64,000 nucleotides of DNA from Homarus americanus (GCF_018991925.1 NW_024732415.1:2300838-2364837), one strand, 5' to 3'. Shown: positions 1 to 13,045, counted from the first letter of the stretch. Numbers and translations: made by a program. The notes: generated by a model from the sequence alone, not told the origin.

Positions 1-189
1 CCTTCCCTTATTACGTACTATGAACACCAAAGACAAGACACCCTGGGTACCTCCCGAGCTCTTATTGTACGCATTACTTTACAATATCAAATGTAATTGT
101 ATGTACAGTAATTAACTTATTATGCATTCTTTTGTAGTTTTGTAACCATATTACTTTTATAACCTAACTTTAATGTGCATTAATTTTGG

Positions 190-275
190 GATCACATGAA
201 GATTAGGCACCCCGGGTAGTGTTAGGAACTTAAATTTCAGGTGGGTTAAACCGGGGTGCCTAATCTTCAGGTGGG
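190..275. mobile_element. Small foldback of the GATCAC-family MITE
   Basis: An 18-bp perfect inverted repeat (GAAGATTAGGCACCCCGG at 198-215, its complement at 251-268) lies just inside a GATCACATG end. The end sequence recurs at 13,876, 33,532 and 46,096. Confidence 0.6.
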
Positions 276-295
276 AACATTGGACTACCTAACCT

Positions 296-585
296 TCAAT
301 TCCTCACCTATCAGTAATTCCTCACCTACCCATAATTCCTCACCTACCCATAATTCCTCACCTACCCATAATTCCTCACCTATCCATAATTCCTCACCTA
401 CCCATAATTCCTCACCTACCCATAATTCCTCACCTACCCATAATTCCTCACCTACCCATAATTCCTCACCTACCCATAATTCCTCACCTACCCATAATTC
501 CTCACCTACCCATAATTCCTCACCTACCATAATTCCTCACTCACCCATAATTCTCACCTACCTATAATCCCTCACTCACCCATAA
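296..585 (+). repeat. 18-bp minisatellite, about 13 regular copies with degraded right end
   Basis: The unit is CCTACCCATAATTCCTCA. Since 18 is a multiple of three it gives an open frame of NSSPTH repeats on one strand and WVGEEL on the other; neither has coding support. Confidence 0.95.
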
Positions 586-694
586 TTCTCACCTGCCCAC
601 CCTCACCCACTGCAAGCACCCTCACCCACCCACACCCCTCACCCACCCAGCACCTCACCTGGCCCATAGCACAGGATGGGTCCGGTTCAATGCA

Positions 695-754
<60 letters not shown>

Positions 755-781
755 TTCTCTCCATTGTCTCATTCATTCCTT

Positions 782-838
<57 letters not shown>

Positions 839-960
839 CAACAAAACCTTCATCACCAAAGCGCCTATCTTCTCTCCCTCCTCCCTTCTCTTCCTTCTTC
901 ACCTCCTCCTCTTTCTTCTCTTCCTTCTTCACCTCCTGCTCCTCTCCTCCCTCCGCCAAT
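586..960 (+). repeat. (CA)n and (TC)n tracts with pyrimidine-rich flank
   Basis: Uninterrupted (CA)n spans 696-752 and (TC)n spans 789-836, followed by CTCCT-rich sequence to about 950. Open frames here are TH/SL repeat translations. Confidence 0.95.
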
Positions 961-973
961 GAAAACTATATTT

Positions 974-1139
974 TCTCCCCTCAATAGGCACCATAACACA
1001 TCATCCTATCGCTTTCTTCCCTCAATAGGCACCATAACACATCATCCTATCGCTTTCTCCCCTCAATAGGCACCATAACACATCATCCTATCGCTCTTTC
1101 TCCCCTCAATAGGCACCATAACACATCACCCTATCGCTT
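974..1139 (+). repeat. 41-43 bp tandem repeat, 4 copies
   Basis: CTCAATAGGCACCATAACAC starts recur at about 980, 1,021, 1,062 and 1,105, each followed by ATCATCCTATCGCT or one variant base. Confidence 0.9.
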
Positions 1140-1358
1140 TACCTGAACATTCACCTCAACCTGTTGTAATATTTACCTAACTTTCTTAACCCATCCATAA
1201 CAGTAGTGCATCCTTTCTGACCTTGCATTAAAACTGTACCTTGAAATGCCTTTATAAATATCAGGTGTCGAGTTAAATACTGCCGCCAGGTGTAGGTGAG
1301 CCACGCCCTCTTATTCTTACGTGTCCCATATTCTTAGACGATGCATCCTCAATACTAG

Positions 1359-1470
1359 GCTTCCTAACCTTGAAATGTATGATTAATAAGCTTCCTAACC
1401 TTGAAATGTATGATAAATAAGCTTCCTAACCGTGAAATGTATGGGAAATAAGCTTCCTAACCTTCTAATA
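1359..1470 (+). repeat. 31-bp tandem repeat, 4 copies
   Basis: GCTTCCTAACCTTGAAATGT occurs at 1,359 and 1,390, with variants at 1,421 and 1,452; the unit spacing is exactly 31 bp. Confidence 0.85.
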
Positions 1471-1721
1471 TCGATAAAATAGGCAATCACGCGAACATTA
1501 GACACCCCAGCTTAATTTACCTACAGATTAAACACACATTAAGTATTAAAACCCTAAAACGAATCCGTGGCAGTAACTCAATCTAACTCTATATGAAATA
1601 ACAGGAAATGCCATCACAGCGTAGTGAATGTCATGTCTCTAGTTAGTATGAATTAAAAGCCGCTGTTGTCATTCATAGTTCCTCAACGCTCAGACCTTGC
1701 ACGCGCTTCGCTTACTGTAAC

Positions 1722-1753
<32 letters not shown>

Positions 1754-4700
1754 GAAGGAGAAGAAGAAATGCTGTCGTAATTGCAAAGAAAGTATGAAAT
1801 GTGTGTAGATATTCTATTAAAATCAATAGACAAGTAACGAGGATAGTGTGAGGTAGAGTTGAAGTGTATTTTTGTTAGGCTGTCCATGGCCGATTAATTT
1901 ATTGTTTGCTATTGTTTGTATACCTGCACTGTCTACGTACATTATATACCTGTTCTGTCTATGTGTATTGTTTGTATACCTGTACTGTCTATGTATACAT
2001 GCCAAATCAACGTAAACTATGACGATTTTCCTTAATAGTTACGATGCTAAAATCTTCCCTCCATAACAGCAGCGTTACTGACCTGTATCAATATATACCG
2101 CCCTAAATATCAAACACAGATCCCCCAAAATATCCTTTCGGGGGTTAAGTGAGAGAGCCATTGTTATTATGTATACTACGTGGTGTTCATAACTGTAACC
2201 ACCCTAGCAGTAGGCTTTCCATTTTTGTGAGGATATCGTAAGAAAAATTTCCATCCAATATAACTCAAATACCAAATTAAAATCGACAGAGTCTTCGTTG
2301 TCATGTAGTTTATAAACTTTTCATGAACTAACAACTTCCCGACTGTAGGATTCTTAACCTTGTATCAAAACTGTATCGAGAAATACCTCTTGTAAATATC
2401 AAATGTCACACCACAATAATTACCAGCGCGGTATGTGGCAGACAGCTCAGCAGTTGCCACACACCGCCGGATGATCATGCATGTCAATATGGAGCTGGAT
2501 GAGTGAGTTTCCTCTATAAATACTTGTGGTGAGTTATGATCCTTTTGTTATTGTGTGCCTTCATGTGCTAAACAAACCGGGGATGTTGGTATTGCCTTTA
2601 TTCTTGTTTATTTTGATGTTATTGTTGTTAGTGTATATACAGTAGCCTCTCACCCTTCTCTCAATACCGTCTACAAGTGTTGCGTCAAGTGTTATTTGTT
2701 CATTACTGTCTTTGTGGTTAAGTGTTATTGTTGCGTTTCTTATTCATTATTATCGGTATTATTGTTATAGGACCTTAGCCTTTTCATTATTATTTTTATT
2801 ATTATGCAAACACTCAAAAGCACACACACACACACACACACACACACGTACCTGGTTAAACTGCAAATAACATAAAAAAAGGAACTATTGAAAGGTTACA
2901 CAGCGGAGATCAGTTACTCAAGACACAGGAAAAAGTGAAGGGCTAACCAAACCGACCTACCTAGCCGAGCCGTTTGTCAGAGCCGAGTCTAGCTACTGTT
3001 ATCCAAGAAGCTCTGGTGTCGAGTTGTTAGACGATTTTTTGGGGGCATTGTATATTTAGTATTGGACTGTAATATCGACTGTAAGCTTCATTATATACGC
3101 TAAAAGATATAAAGGACAGTGAATGCCAATTTTAGGATTTTTATATTGATGCTGATTTACCTGTGTTTATTTAGAGACGTGTTTGTAAACTGGAAAATAA
3201 GTGTTCATATCGGTCACAGGAAACTTGTAAATAAAGACCTTGAACACTCCACGGTCCACGGAACAGAATGATGAATATATCCTATCTACTTATCATTCTT
3301 TCTTCTTGGTAAATGCTCGGGAAAAAATATTCATGAAGCAACTTTTTTCTGTATTTGATCACATATTCATTATTTTTATTTTTATTTTAATTATTACTAT
3401 TACTCCTTTGACGGGTTATGAGATATTGAACTTGACGCAAAATATTCAAATTTTGATATAATATAAAGTTTTATTCGATTGTCTGGTTTGACATATAATC
3501 AGTACACACCCATAGTTAAGACGTACTGTATGACTGTCACCCGGCTGGAATATTAAATGGTGTTCCTATGTTCATTTAAGTTTTATTCACCATTTCTAGT
3601 ATTTTTTTTAAGAATAACCAAGAAAAAACGAGGGAACTTCACAAAGGGCGACTCCAATGTTTATAGTCTCAGTCATGGTCGTATACGGTGATAAAATAAT
3701 TTCTTATCCGGCCAATTGGGGATAAGAGGATCAAATTCCTTTAAGTGGATCAAATTTTATTATAAACCACCAAAATCATATCTTACTGTGAGGTTGTATC
3801 AGCTAGATCAATGAATACCAATTATGACCGACTGACTCCTTCGCTCACCGAAACATCGACTTCAGAGTAACAACGCCAGGAGGAGTTGTTGCCAGGCGTA
3901 TGAATAGTGTAGTGATGGATTTAGTTTTGGCTACAATTTCAAACCATCGCCATAAAAGAAAACAACTTCATATAGAATAGCGGACATTTAAAAACACGTG
4001 GATGAAAGGTCTTATTTTGTGTGATTATATCCATTGTATACCAGCAATGTCTATGTACACAATGAATCAGTGTAAATTTGTTAGAGATTTTACAGAATAT
4101 CTATCTATCTATATATTTATCTATCTATCCTCTGTTTATGTGGCGTTTTAAAGGAAGAAGATGAATAAAGGGAAAAAATAAGGCGTGGTACGTGACTGGT
4201 GGTGGTGTGAGGGCGGATGACTGGTTCACCTCGACTGTCTCAAGGTGCGACAGTTAACCCTCAAGGGGACGCTACACCCAGTCCCAGGTGTAATGGGTGT
4301 CTGCCATGGTTCAGGACTGTGGGGCGTGGTGGTGGGTGGTGAAGACAGAGAGAGAGAGAGAGAGAGAGAATACGGCAAATAGGGTGAGAGGGGAACATCC
4401 AGATAAAGATTAGTGAGAAAGAAAGGAGTGGAATTAAGAAAGAGAAACAAGGGGAAAAGATCTATAAAGAAAAAGTTAAATCTGAATGAAACTGAAAAGG
4501 TAGACAAGAAGACAGAGAGAGAACACAGTGTAGAAAGGAGGAAAAAATAGGAGGGGGAGGAAGTGTTTACACTGTCATGCCGTAAACGTTTGACCTGGGG
4601 GGGGGGTGGTGGGGGTGAGGGAAGGTGGGGGGACGTGAGGGAGAGAGTGGGTTGGAGAGCGTGAAGTAAAGAATGGGTGGAGGGGGTGAGGGAGGGAATG

Positions 4701-5173
4701 GGTGGGGGAGCGTAAGGGAAGGAGTGGGTGGGAGTGTGTGAGAGAGGGAGGGACGTGACTGGGGTCGAGGTGTGAGAGGGAAGTGAGAGGAGCGGGAGGG
4801 AGTGGGTGGGGGTAGGTGGTGGGGCGTGACTGGGGTTGATGACACAACACGGGAGTGAAATAGTCTGGTCAAACAAGAGCACCAGTGACAATGTGCTTTG
4901 TTAGTGCTTGAGACAGACAGACAGACACAAAGATAGCCTTCAAAAGTAGCACCAACTACCCATTAACATTACATATATTAAACGGGATAGAACAAGATGT
5001 CACGTACGATAACATTACTTTCAACGTACGATTCTAATCAAAGCCACCTGCTCTCACTTTAGTAGTACGATCCAGTGTTATCCCATCGTATGAAATTCTG
5101 ATCTTTACGCCTCTATAAAACATGTAAATAACCTATGTAAGACTGCATTAATTTGCCTGCCTGATTTTCTATG
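1471..5173. other. Gene-free AT-rich stretch with scattered microsatellites
   Basis: Holds (ATT)n at 1,722-1,752, (CA)n at 2,820-2,847, (GA)n at 4,342-4,368 and a G-rich purine block at 4,560-4,850. The 221-residue minus-strand frame at 4,226-4,891 is a Ser/Pro/His translation of that block and not a gene. Confidence 0.7.
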
Positions 5174-5175
5174 TA

Positions 5176-5388
5176 CAGCCCCCTTCACTAGTGCGTTTAC
5201 AGGGGGATTGTCAGGTTTTGTGCAGTGTGACAGTCATGTGTTTGTTTACATTCGACAGAAGGAAACTCACAGTAGTTAACATACTATGGGATCAAATTAA
5301 AACAACATTACAACAAATATCACAAAGATAATGATTTGTGGAATGTTTATATGACGAGCCTCTGTAAACACACTAGTGAAGGGGACTG
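5176..5388. mobile_element. TA-flanked MITE (213 bp)
   Basis: About 27 of 30 terminal bases match as inverted repeats (left end CAGCCCCCTTCACTAG, right end reverse-complemented CAGTCCCCTTCACTAG), with TA directly outside both ends. The interior is short and non-coding. The CAG-terminus/TA pattern is the same as in the intronic elements. Confidence 0.8.
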
Positions 5389-5390
5389 TA

Positions 5391-6260
5391 CAGACAATTC
5401 TGGTCACCTCTGCTCTGCTCTTTTAGGTCAACACACTATTTCCTGTCTCATCATAGGAACTTTCACAGGTAAAATTATCACTACTATAATGAATGCAAAA
5501 GAAAATTTAACTCAGAGGTAAATGACACGTTAAGAGAGATGAGTTGTGTAAAAAAAAAAAGAGAATCAGAGAAAATTATAAATTATCGACATGAGTTGTA
5601 AGAACCGGGGGAAACTGATGTATTATGGAGGTAGTCTTGTCGAGTTATGGGGGAAAATATATACTGAGATATAGTTAAAGTGTCTATGTTAATTATGTCT
5701 GTCCGGCGTATCTGTCTATCTGTCTGTCTGTCTGTCTGTCTGTGCTTAATACTTTACCCTCCCACCATCAAACACAGCAAATAGGACAGTTATTTAGTAG
5801 CTATAGAGTGCAGATGAGTGAATATAAGACAAATTCACATACAAATAGAGTTAAAGTTTATGTTGTATTTCCGCACCTTAAGCTAAATTACGCATTGAAA
5901 AAAAAAAATCTACTGGAAATAACAAAATATGAATCTTAATAAAAATAAAAAGACGAAAAATAGTAAATAAAATAAAAATACTTAAAAAAAATTAATAAAA
6001 TCATGAATTATACAGATTATATATAGAGACAGAAGAAAATATAAGTGATAATAATTAACCATAAGAGACGAGGATAATGATGAGATAAAAATAATGATAA
6101 GAAACAGAAGACAAATGAGAAAGGAAAGTGTTGAGTTCACTGTTGGTTAGCGTGGGTAGTTGTTCACCTCTTGTGTTGTGTGAGACCCTCTTGCTGCATG
6201 CCTAGGTGAGAGAGAGAGCCAGTGACTGTGTTGTGTTAGAGAGAGAACTGGTGACTGTTG
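5391..6260. other. AT-rich gene-free stretch
   Basis: Contains a (TCTG)n run at about 5,711-5,740 and A-rich sequence around 5,900-6,120. No exon-like open frame is seen. Confidence 0.6.
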
Positions 6261-7460
6261 TGTTGATTAGAGAGAGAGAGAGAGAGAGGAGAAGGACGGA
6301 GTAGCGGAGAGAAGGAGGAGGACAGGAAGCAGAGGAAAGAAAGAGGAAAGAAGGAGAAAATTAAGAAAGTCCTGAAAGCTGGAGGAGGAGAATAAGGAAG
6401 TAGGGGAGGAAGAGGAGAAGAGCAAGAGAGTTGGTAGGTTAGTGTCTGAGAGAAAGAGAGAGAGAGAACCCGTCTACCTTCACCCCTGTTGCTGGACCCT
6501 CCTTCCTCTCTCTCTACTCCTCCCTCCCCCTCCTCTCACCCCCCCTCTCCATTCCTCACTCCCTCTCTCTACCCCCCCCTCATCGTACTCCCTCTACCCA
6601 GTGACCGCATAAACATACACTCACTTTCCTATAATGTGAGGGGGGGGGTGAGAACTGGGGGGGGGTTGGGGGGTGAGTGCCGTAATGAGACGTTCACCCC
6701 CCTCCCTCTCTCTCTCTCTCTCTCTCTCTGGGTGGTATGGCAAGCACACAAATGACAATGAGTTGTGTTGGTGCTCGTAAGAGAGAGAGAGGAAAGAGTG
6801 AGAGAGAGAGGGGGGGGGGGCACTGTCATTAGGTATAGTATCTGGTATTTGTTCCTGTTTAGTCTTGGCACCAAACAACTACAATGTAATAACAACAATA
6901 ACAGCAACAACAACAACAACAACAATAATAATAATAATAATAACAACAATAATAATAATGACAATAATGATTAATAATAACAATAACAACAATAATAATA
7001 ATAACAATAATAATAATAATAACAACAATAATAATAATGACAATAATAACAACAACCATAATAATAATGACAATAATAATAACAACAACACAGTCAGTAT
7101 TCGGCGTGGCAGTGTCGTGGGAAGAACTACACAGTGGAGTAATTAGGGTATAAACAAAGTCACGGAGGCACCTGTCTTGCTTACAATCACTCTTGTCTTG
7201 TGCAACACTTTTGTGAGTTTATTTTTAAGTGCTAGAACACTGTAGGCTGTTGTAATCTGTGGCTACTGCTGCCTCTCTCTCTCTCTCTCTCTGTCTCTCT
7301 TTTCTCTAATACTGGCAGGCTGGTCTAATCTATGACTCTCTCTCTCTCTCTCTCTCCTGTGTATTAAGATGCAAGAGAGGAACGTCGTAAATACACTAGT
7401 CCAAGGATGTCCTACGGGGGGAGAGAGAGAGAGAGAGAGAGAGAGAGTTGCAGCCAGCAT
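6261..7460. repeat. Microsatellite cluster: (GA)n, pyrimidine blocks and (AAT/AAC)n
   Basis: Purine-rich 6,260-6,470, pyrimidine-rich 6,490-6,600, (TC)n at 6,705-6,730, a 200-bp AAT/AAC/GAT trinucleotide field at 6,890-7,092, then short (TC)n and (GA)n runs to 7,447. The Asn-, Leu- and Ile-rich open frames are its translations. Confidence 0.9.
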
Positions 7461-7587
7461 CTTACCTCATGAGTCATAGAGCTGGATGACTTTTTAACTA
7501 GTCTGCTTTTTTTTTCACCTTCCTTGACCACCAGTTGAGAATTAAGTGTTTGAGTGGACCAATTAGCTGACAGGAACTTGGTGCAAA

Positions 7588-7702
7588 TTTAACTTGATAT
7601 ATATTTATCTGGATGTAAATTTAACTGGATCTAAATTTAACTGGATCCAAATTTAACAGGGTGTAAATTTAACGTGATATATATTTAACTGGATATAAAT
7701 TC
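7588..7702 (+). repeat. Degenerate short tandem repeat ATTTAACTGGAT
   Basis: Six or so copies of a 16-20 bp unit built on AAATTTAACTGGATCT with frequent changes. Confidence 0.7.
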
Positions 7703-7794
7703 GTGTGTAAAATATAATAATAATAGTATTGAACTTATTCCCAGGGTTTAAAACACTCAACCAAATTATTTAACTGTTTTTATTTAATAGCGCT

Positions 7795-8130
7795 AGTGAT
7801 TGGTTGAACTTCAATGTTTGTGTGTTGTGATTGGTCCAGCCTCAAGCTTGGTGTATGGTGATTGGTCTAGCTTCAAGTTTTAGTTTACAGTGATCGGTGC
7901 AGTCTCAGTGTTGTGTGTTGTGATTGGTCCAGCCTCAACGTTAGTATACAGTGATTAGTTCAGTCTCAAGGTTAGTGTACAGTGATTGGTTCAGTCTCAA
8001 GGTTAGTGTACAGTGATTGGTCCAGCCTCAACGTTAGTGTATAGTGATTGGTCCAGTTTCAAGGTTAGTGTACAGTGATTGGTCCAGTCTCAAGGTTAGT
8101 ATACAGTGATTGGTCCAGTCTCAAGGTTTG
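7795..8130 (+). repeat. 31-bp minisatellite carrying GTGATTGG in nearly each unit, 11 copies
   Basis: The consensus includes GTGATTGGTCCAGTCTCAAG and GTTAGTGTACA. Nine copies keep ATTGG, the reverse complement of a CCAAT box; two have GATCGG or GATTAG. The right copies are more uniform than the left. Confidence 0.9.
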
Positions 8131-8192
8131 TTCATAGGCCACACAGGGAGACGCGTGAAGGATTTGGGCTTGCCTAGGTGAAGGCCAACTAG

Positions 8193-8266
<74 letters not shown>

Positions 8267-8465
8267 CCTCTTTTTCTCCTATACGAGTTTCATCTCTCTA
8301 AACGCTTCCAGTCTTACTCTTCTTTGGTCGCCTCACATTAGAAAGTAAACACAACCTGGTATTGGCTATTCTCCTACGTCCCAACAATTATCCGTGTCTG
8401 TGTTGTGCTGATCGACTCGTTATAGTTCCTAGTGTTTGTGTTGGTCTACAGGACAGGGTTAGTTT

Positions 8466-8511
<46 letters not shown>

Positions 8512-8689
8512 GTGTTGCGTTCCAGTTTTTCGCAAGGAAATTGTGTTTTTGATCTCGTTGACTGTGTTCAGATTATTATTTGATTTGCCCCAGAAGACAG
8601 ATCAATCCAGGTGTTAAATCAGTAATCCATAATAATAATGGTGGTTGCAATATACGGTATGTGGTGTAAGAGAGGGCGCGAGGTAAGTG

Positions 8690-8742
<53 letters not shown>

Positions 8743-9460
8743 GTCACTGCATAACAAAACAACCCTCACACAAAACCTTGCTCAAGAACTGTGGACACCA
8801 GTAAGAAGTTCCCCGTATCAGCACCAACAAAGCCTCAGAAATACACAACATTCAGTTTACCATCGACTCAGCGGTGCAAGAATGTATCTTAACTTAACTT
8901 ACGACAAAATTATTGATTCCCAAAGAGTCTTACAGTAAGATTAACCCCACAAACTGTTGACATCAGAACACAACAGACTGACTAACCCCAAGGCACAGGG
9001 ATGAAAAGCTCAAATAATATTATAATGTTAGAACTATCACCACCTCGACTGCCAATGAGGTGTACTCTAAAGGCTTGTTTAACCTACTATACTGTATACA
9101 TGGATGGTGGCCAGAGTGATTGTGATATTTTAATGAGAAGTTATTGACGCATCTGTTGCACTTATGACCAAATTGTGCAAGAATGGGTGATATCTCTCTC
9201 TCTCTCTCTCTCTCTCGTTTCGTCATGGCGTTCGAGAGAGAGAGAGAGAGACAAACAGACCTTTCACTATACCAACCACGTTAATTACAGGGAGCATAAG
9301 CCGATAAACATGTTGTGGTTTACTTACAAGATTTAGTACACGGTATAAGGTAAGGTAAGAGACATCCGACCAAAGCCACGCATGGACAAAATACCACCAA
9401 ACTGATGAGGTTGATGAGAATGACGATGAAGCAAATGGTGGAGGCCTTTATGCTTGTGTG
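8131..9460. repeat. Microsatellite-rich stretch: (GT)n and several (TC)n
   Basis: (GT)n spans 8,194-8,265; (TC)n runs lie at 8,469-8,508, 8,693-8,740 and 9,193-9,216; (GA)n lies at 9,232-9,251. The sequence between them is unique and without exon features. Confidence 0.85.
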
Positions 9461-9584
9461 TATAGTGATGATGATGATGGTAATAATGATGATGGTAGTG
9501 ATGATGATGATGATGGTGAAGATGAAGATGATGATGGTACCGAGGATGATGATGATGATGACAATAACTATGATAACGATTCTG

Positions 9585-9622
<38 letters not shown>

Positions 9623-10075
9623 ACACACACGGTAGAGTTACGAGTTAGCTATAGCCTTGGTAGTTGGACAAGTCTCCACGCTGTATGATGGTAAATGGTT
9701 GACGGCCACCACACACCATGGTAAATAGCTTGCCTAGCTGCCAGACCAAAACACTGATGGTGGTAGGAGTGATGGTGATAGTAGTGGTGATGGTAGTGGC
9801 GGTGGTGATAGTAACGATGGTGGTGGTAGTGGTGGTGAAGGTGGTAATGATGGTGGTAATGGGGGTAGTAGTGGTGGGGATGGTAGTGGTGGTGGTGGTG
9901 GTAGTGGTGGTTTGTAGTGGTGGACGTGGTGGTGGTGGTGGTGGTCAGTCGTGGTGCTTTGTAGTGGTGGTGGTGGTGGCGGTGGTGGTAGTAGTATAAT
10001 GATGGTGGTGGTGGTAGCAATAATAGTGAAGGTTGTAGTATTGGAGGTAATAGCAGTGGTGGTGGTACAGGGCCG
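9461..10075 (+). repeat. (GAT)n, (CA)n and long imperfect (GGT/GTA)n field
   Basis: GAT triplets span 9,461-9,570, (CA)n spans 9,587-9,630, and a GGT-rich field spans 9,755-10,070. Frames of poly-Val, poly-Asp or poly-His are repeat translations. Confidence 0.92.
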
Positions 10076-10199
10076 CCTCTTTAGTCTCTGTTACCACCTA
10101 CACAAAGGACCAGTATTGTCTGTATGTGCAGTATATTTTTCCTTGATTTTACAATAATCTCCGGTTGTACTTCTGAGTCGCCCTTCCTTCTCTGCAGGA

Positions 10200-10395
10200 T
10201 ATACGCTTCCTTACCTGTACGATCGTCAATTGTTTTCCTTACCTTTACGTTCGTTAATTGTTTTTCCTTACATATGCGATCGTCAATTCTTTTCCTTACA
10301 TGTACGATCGTCACAATTGACGATCGTCAATTGTTTTCCTTACATGTACGATCGTCAATTGTTTCTCCTTACATATACGATCGTCAATTGTTTTT
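10200..10395 (+). repeat. About 28-bp repeat with CGATCGTCAATTG, 6-7 copies
   Basis: Units read ACATGTACGATCGTCAATTG then TTTTTCCTT. Between 10,306 and 10,327 two units meet head to head, giving CGATCGTCA-CAAT-TGACGATCG, a small perfect hairpin. Confidence 0.85.
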
Positions 10396-10804
10396 CGTGT
10401 TAGTATATTTTCACAGTACAATGCAGTTTACTGTTATAGTGAGACGGGTGTATTTATTCCTCCCTGTCTGTCTGTCTGTCTTTGAACATCACCTCTTCCA
10501 CAGACGACTCAATGGACTGTTCTGAAAATTCGCACCAGAAACTATACATTATCGGGGAATGACGAAAGACGTGGAATTTTCGTCAATTTTAAAGAAGTTT
10601 AAAAGATATAAAAAATCAAATCAAAAGCATTCGTCTATTGTGTCATATTGTCACATAAAATCGTAAAGTTTTTTTTTTGTGTGTGTAACGTGTTGTTATT
10701 ATCCGCCTATAAAAATATTATGGTGGGAATTTGAGGTCGGTTGTGCAACGTTACTGCCGCTGGTGACGCTCTTGATATAGTTAACCCCATCAATTTATTG
10801 TTAC
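10396..10804. other. Gene-free unique stretch
   Basis: AT-rich, with a TCTG run near 10,470 and a poly-T tract near 10,670. No feature supported. Confidence 0.6.
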
Positions 10805-11035
10805 ACTTTAGAGCTAACTTTAATACTCTAGCCACGGCGTAGAGTTAGCTTTAATACTAGACCCAGGGCGTAGATTGTAGAGCTAACTTTAATAATCTAG
10901 CCACGTTGTAGAGTTAACTTTAACACTAGACCCAGGGCGTAGATTGTAGAGCTAACTTTAATACTCTAGCCACGGCGTAGAGTTAGCTTTAATACTCAAA
11001 CCATAGTGTAGAGATAAATTTAAAACTAGACCTGC
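10805..11035 (+). repeat. 69-bp tandem repeat, about 3 copies, each of two half-units
   Basis: GAGCTAACTTTAATACTCTA recurs at 10,811, 10,880 (variant) and 10,949. Each unit also holds a related half starting GAGTTAGCTTTAATACTAGA, so the array is a dimer of about 34-bp halves. Confidence 0.85.
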
Positions 11036-11920
11036 ATTTACACGGACAAAGTGAGTCATCAGGGAGGAACGTGAGGTCAAACGTGTGTGGTGTTGCGATA
11101 CCGACAACGATCACGTCCCAGTAACCTCTCTCGGTAAAATACTCTCCCAGCTTCTCCTACGCTTTAAAACTGACATTATACCAAGCCGTTCCTCATTTAT
11201 ACTTTCTAACTAATAACTATTATAATCCCGAGTGTTTTATCACCATGAGGAAGCATTTGTGTTCTTTATCTGCGGCCAATGACGTTACAATACCCGGTAA
11301 TATGGCGAATCATCCACCTAAAATGTAATATATACACCCATTTCTATATTACTTTTTAAAAAATATCTATAGTAACTGCGTAAAACAAACTATGGAATAT
11401 ATTTACTATATTTTATAAGCATCTTCTCGTCAAAAATAGATGGTCTGGCGGGAACGAGAGGTCGGTTGTGTTACGTTACCGCGGCCCGTTAGTAATATTT
11501 CTACTACAATTATACCCATCCAACGTTCTATTACGGCCTGAAACAACCTATACTCTATGATTATACTCAAGAATTGCCTTTAAAATTATACCCACCGTTG
11601 AAAACAAACATTAAGCTATAATTAAAACATTATAATCTTTAGCTTATTACGATTTTAATCCAACCTCAATCTATAATTAAACACGATTAGATATTAGGCT
11701 TTAAATATACTGTACACTAACTTTCTGGGCTATAATTATACTAAACCTTATATATTACGATTGTATAAAATTTTAGACCACTTTAGGAATCAATTATGTG
11801 ACTTTCTCATTATTGTTTTTCTTAAGAGGGCTCTGACCACGTTAAGTCTGCCTAGCGTTTGCCCAGTCGTCTCGTTAAGTTTTGGTCCAAGTTAATTAAG
11901 GTGTGATATTGTGTTTATTT
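11036..11920. other. Gene-free AT-rich stretch
   Basis: Degenerate TATAATTA-type sequence with repeated CTATAATTA words at 11,600-11,740. No exon signal. Confidence 0.6.
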
Positions 11921-11943
11921 CTTAAATGATGATGATGATGATG

Positions 11944-11994
<51 letters not shown>

Positions 11995-12110
11995 GTGTAA
12001 TAATAAGAAGAAAATGACAATAGCAACAAATAATAATAATTATAATAATAATAATAATAATAATATCAACAACGATAACAATAATAACTATAATAACAAT
12101 CAAATTATAA
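11921..12110 (+). repeat. (GAT)n-(AAT)n compound microsatellite
   Basis: GATGATG runs into (AAT)n to about 11,993, then a second AAT-rich block at 12,028-12,100. Confidence 0.95.
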
Positions 12111-12584
12111 AATTACTGTAACGTAACTTAACGAACAAGAATTGCATTGCGATACACGAGAGCCACGACCAATGACAATATAATTTGTGATATAATTACA
12201 ATCACAAAAAATAATTACACATACAATTAACAGCCCCATAAAGACTTTCAAGAAGGTATTTTTATTTTTTATTCACAATTTTAAGTTTAATTTTGAGTAT
12301 TTTTTATTATTTTTATTTAGTTTTGTCAATTTATTTGCCTGTGTGTGAAAGATAGGGATAATGTGTGTAGAAGAGAGAGAGAGATTACCACTAATATTAA
12401 CATCTGTCCATCTATCTATCTACCAATCACATATCCATCCCATCAATAATAATTTGGAACAGCATCATATGAGAGAGAGGAGCGGGAGGAGGGGGGGGGT
12501 CAAGACACTACCACCACATAACCTTGTTCCGGATACCAGTAACTAGTTCTTATAACAGCTTCACGGTGTCGCCTCTGCTCTTGC

Positions 12585-13037
12585 ACAGTTTAAACCTCGC
12601 TATGGGAACTTACTGTGATAAATCTCTCAGAGCGGAGAACTCGTCACCACCCATAGCTTGTGTTGCGACAGCTTCACGGACCATATTACTACTGTATATT
12701 ATCTGGCCGTGTGAAAGGTGTCAAGAGATTTATCACACCGTCGCTGCCGTTCACTATCTACTGAACTCTGCCAGACGCATTAATAATATATATTTTTTTT
12801 TTACTGTTTAACCTCGCTATCTGACATGTTTTATTTATTTATTTACATTTTAACCCCGATGCCAGAAGCCTACCTGAGTGTCCTTTAAGGTTTTGTTTTT
12901 ATAACTTTTTAAACCCCATTGCCAGCCGGGTGATTTCACTTTCTTGCCAGCGTTGTTTTGTTGTTGTGATCCCCGCTGCCAGACGACAGACCTAAAGTAT
13001 CGTACTAGGGGAATTTTGTTACTCAGACGTCGCTGCC

Positions 13038-13045
<8 letters not shown>
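12585..13045 (+). repeat. Degenerate repeat around TTTAACCTCGCTGCCAG
   Basis: Variants such as TTTAACCCCGATGCCAG (about 12,850), AAACCCCATTGCCAG (12,912) and TCCCCGCTGCCAGACG (12,970) recur at roughly 60-bp spacing. A separate inverted pair GTGATAAATCTCT / AGAGATTTATCAC lies at 12,615 and 12,725. Confidence 0.55.

Noticed and set aside
4226..4891. 221-residue minus-strand frame
   Set aside because: Ser/Pro/Leu-rich translation of a purine-rich plus-strand block with (GA)n.
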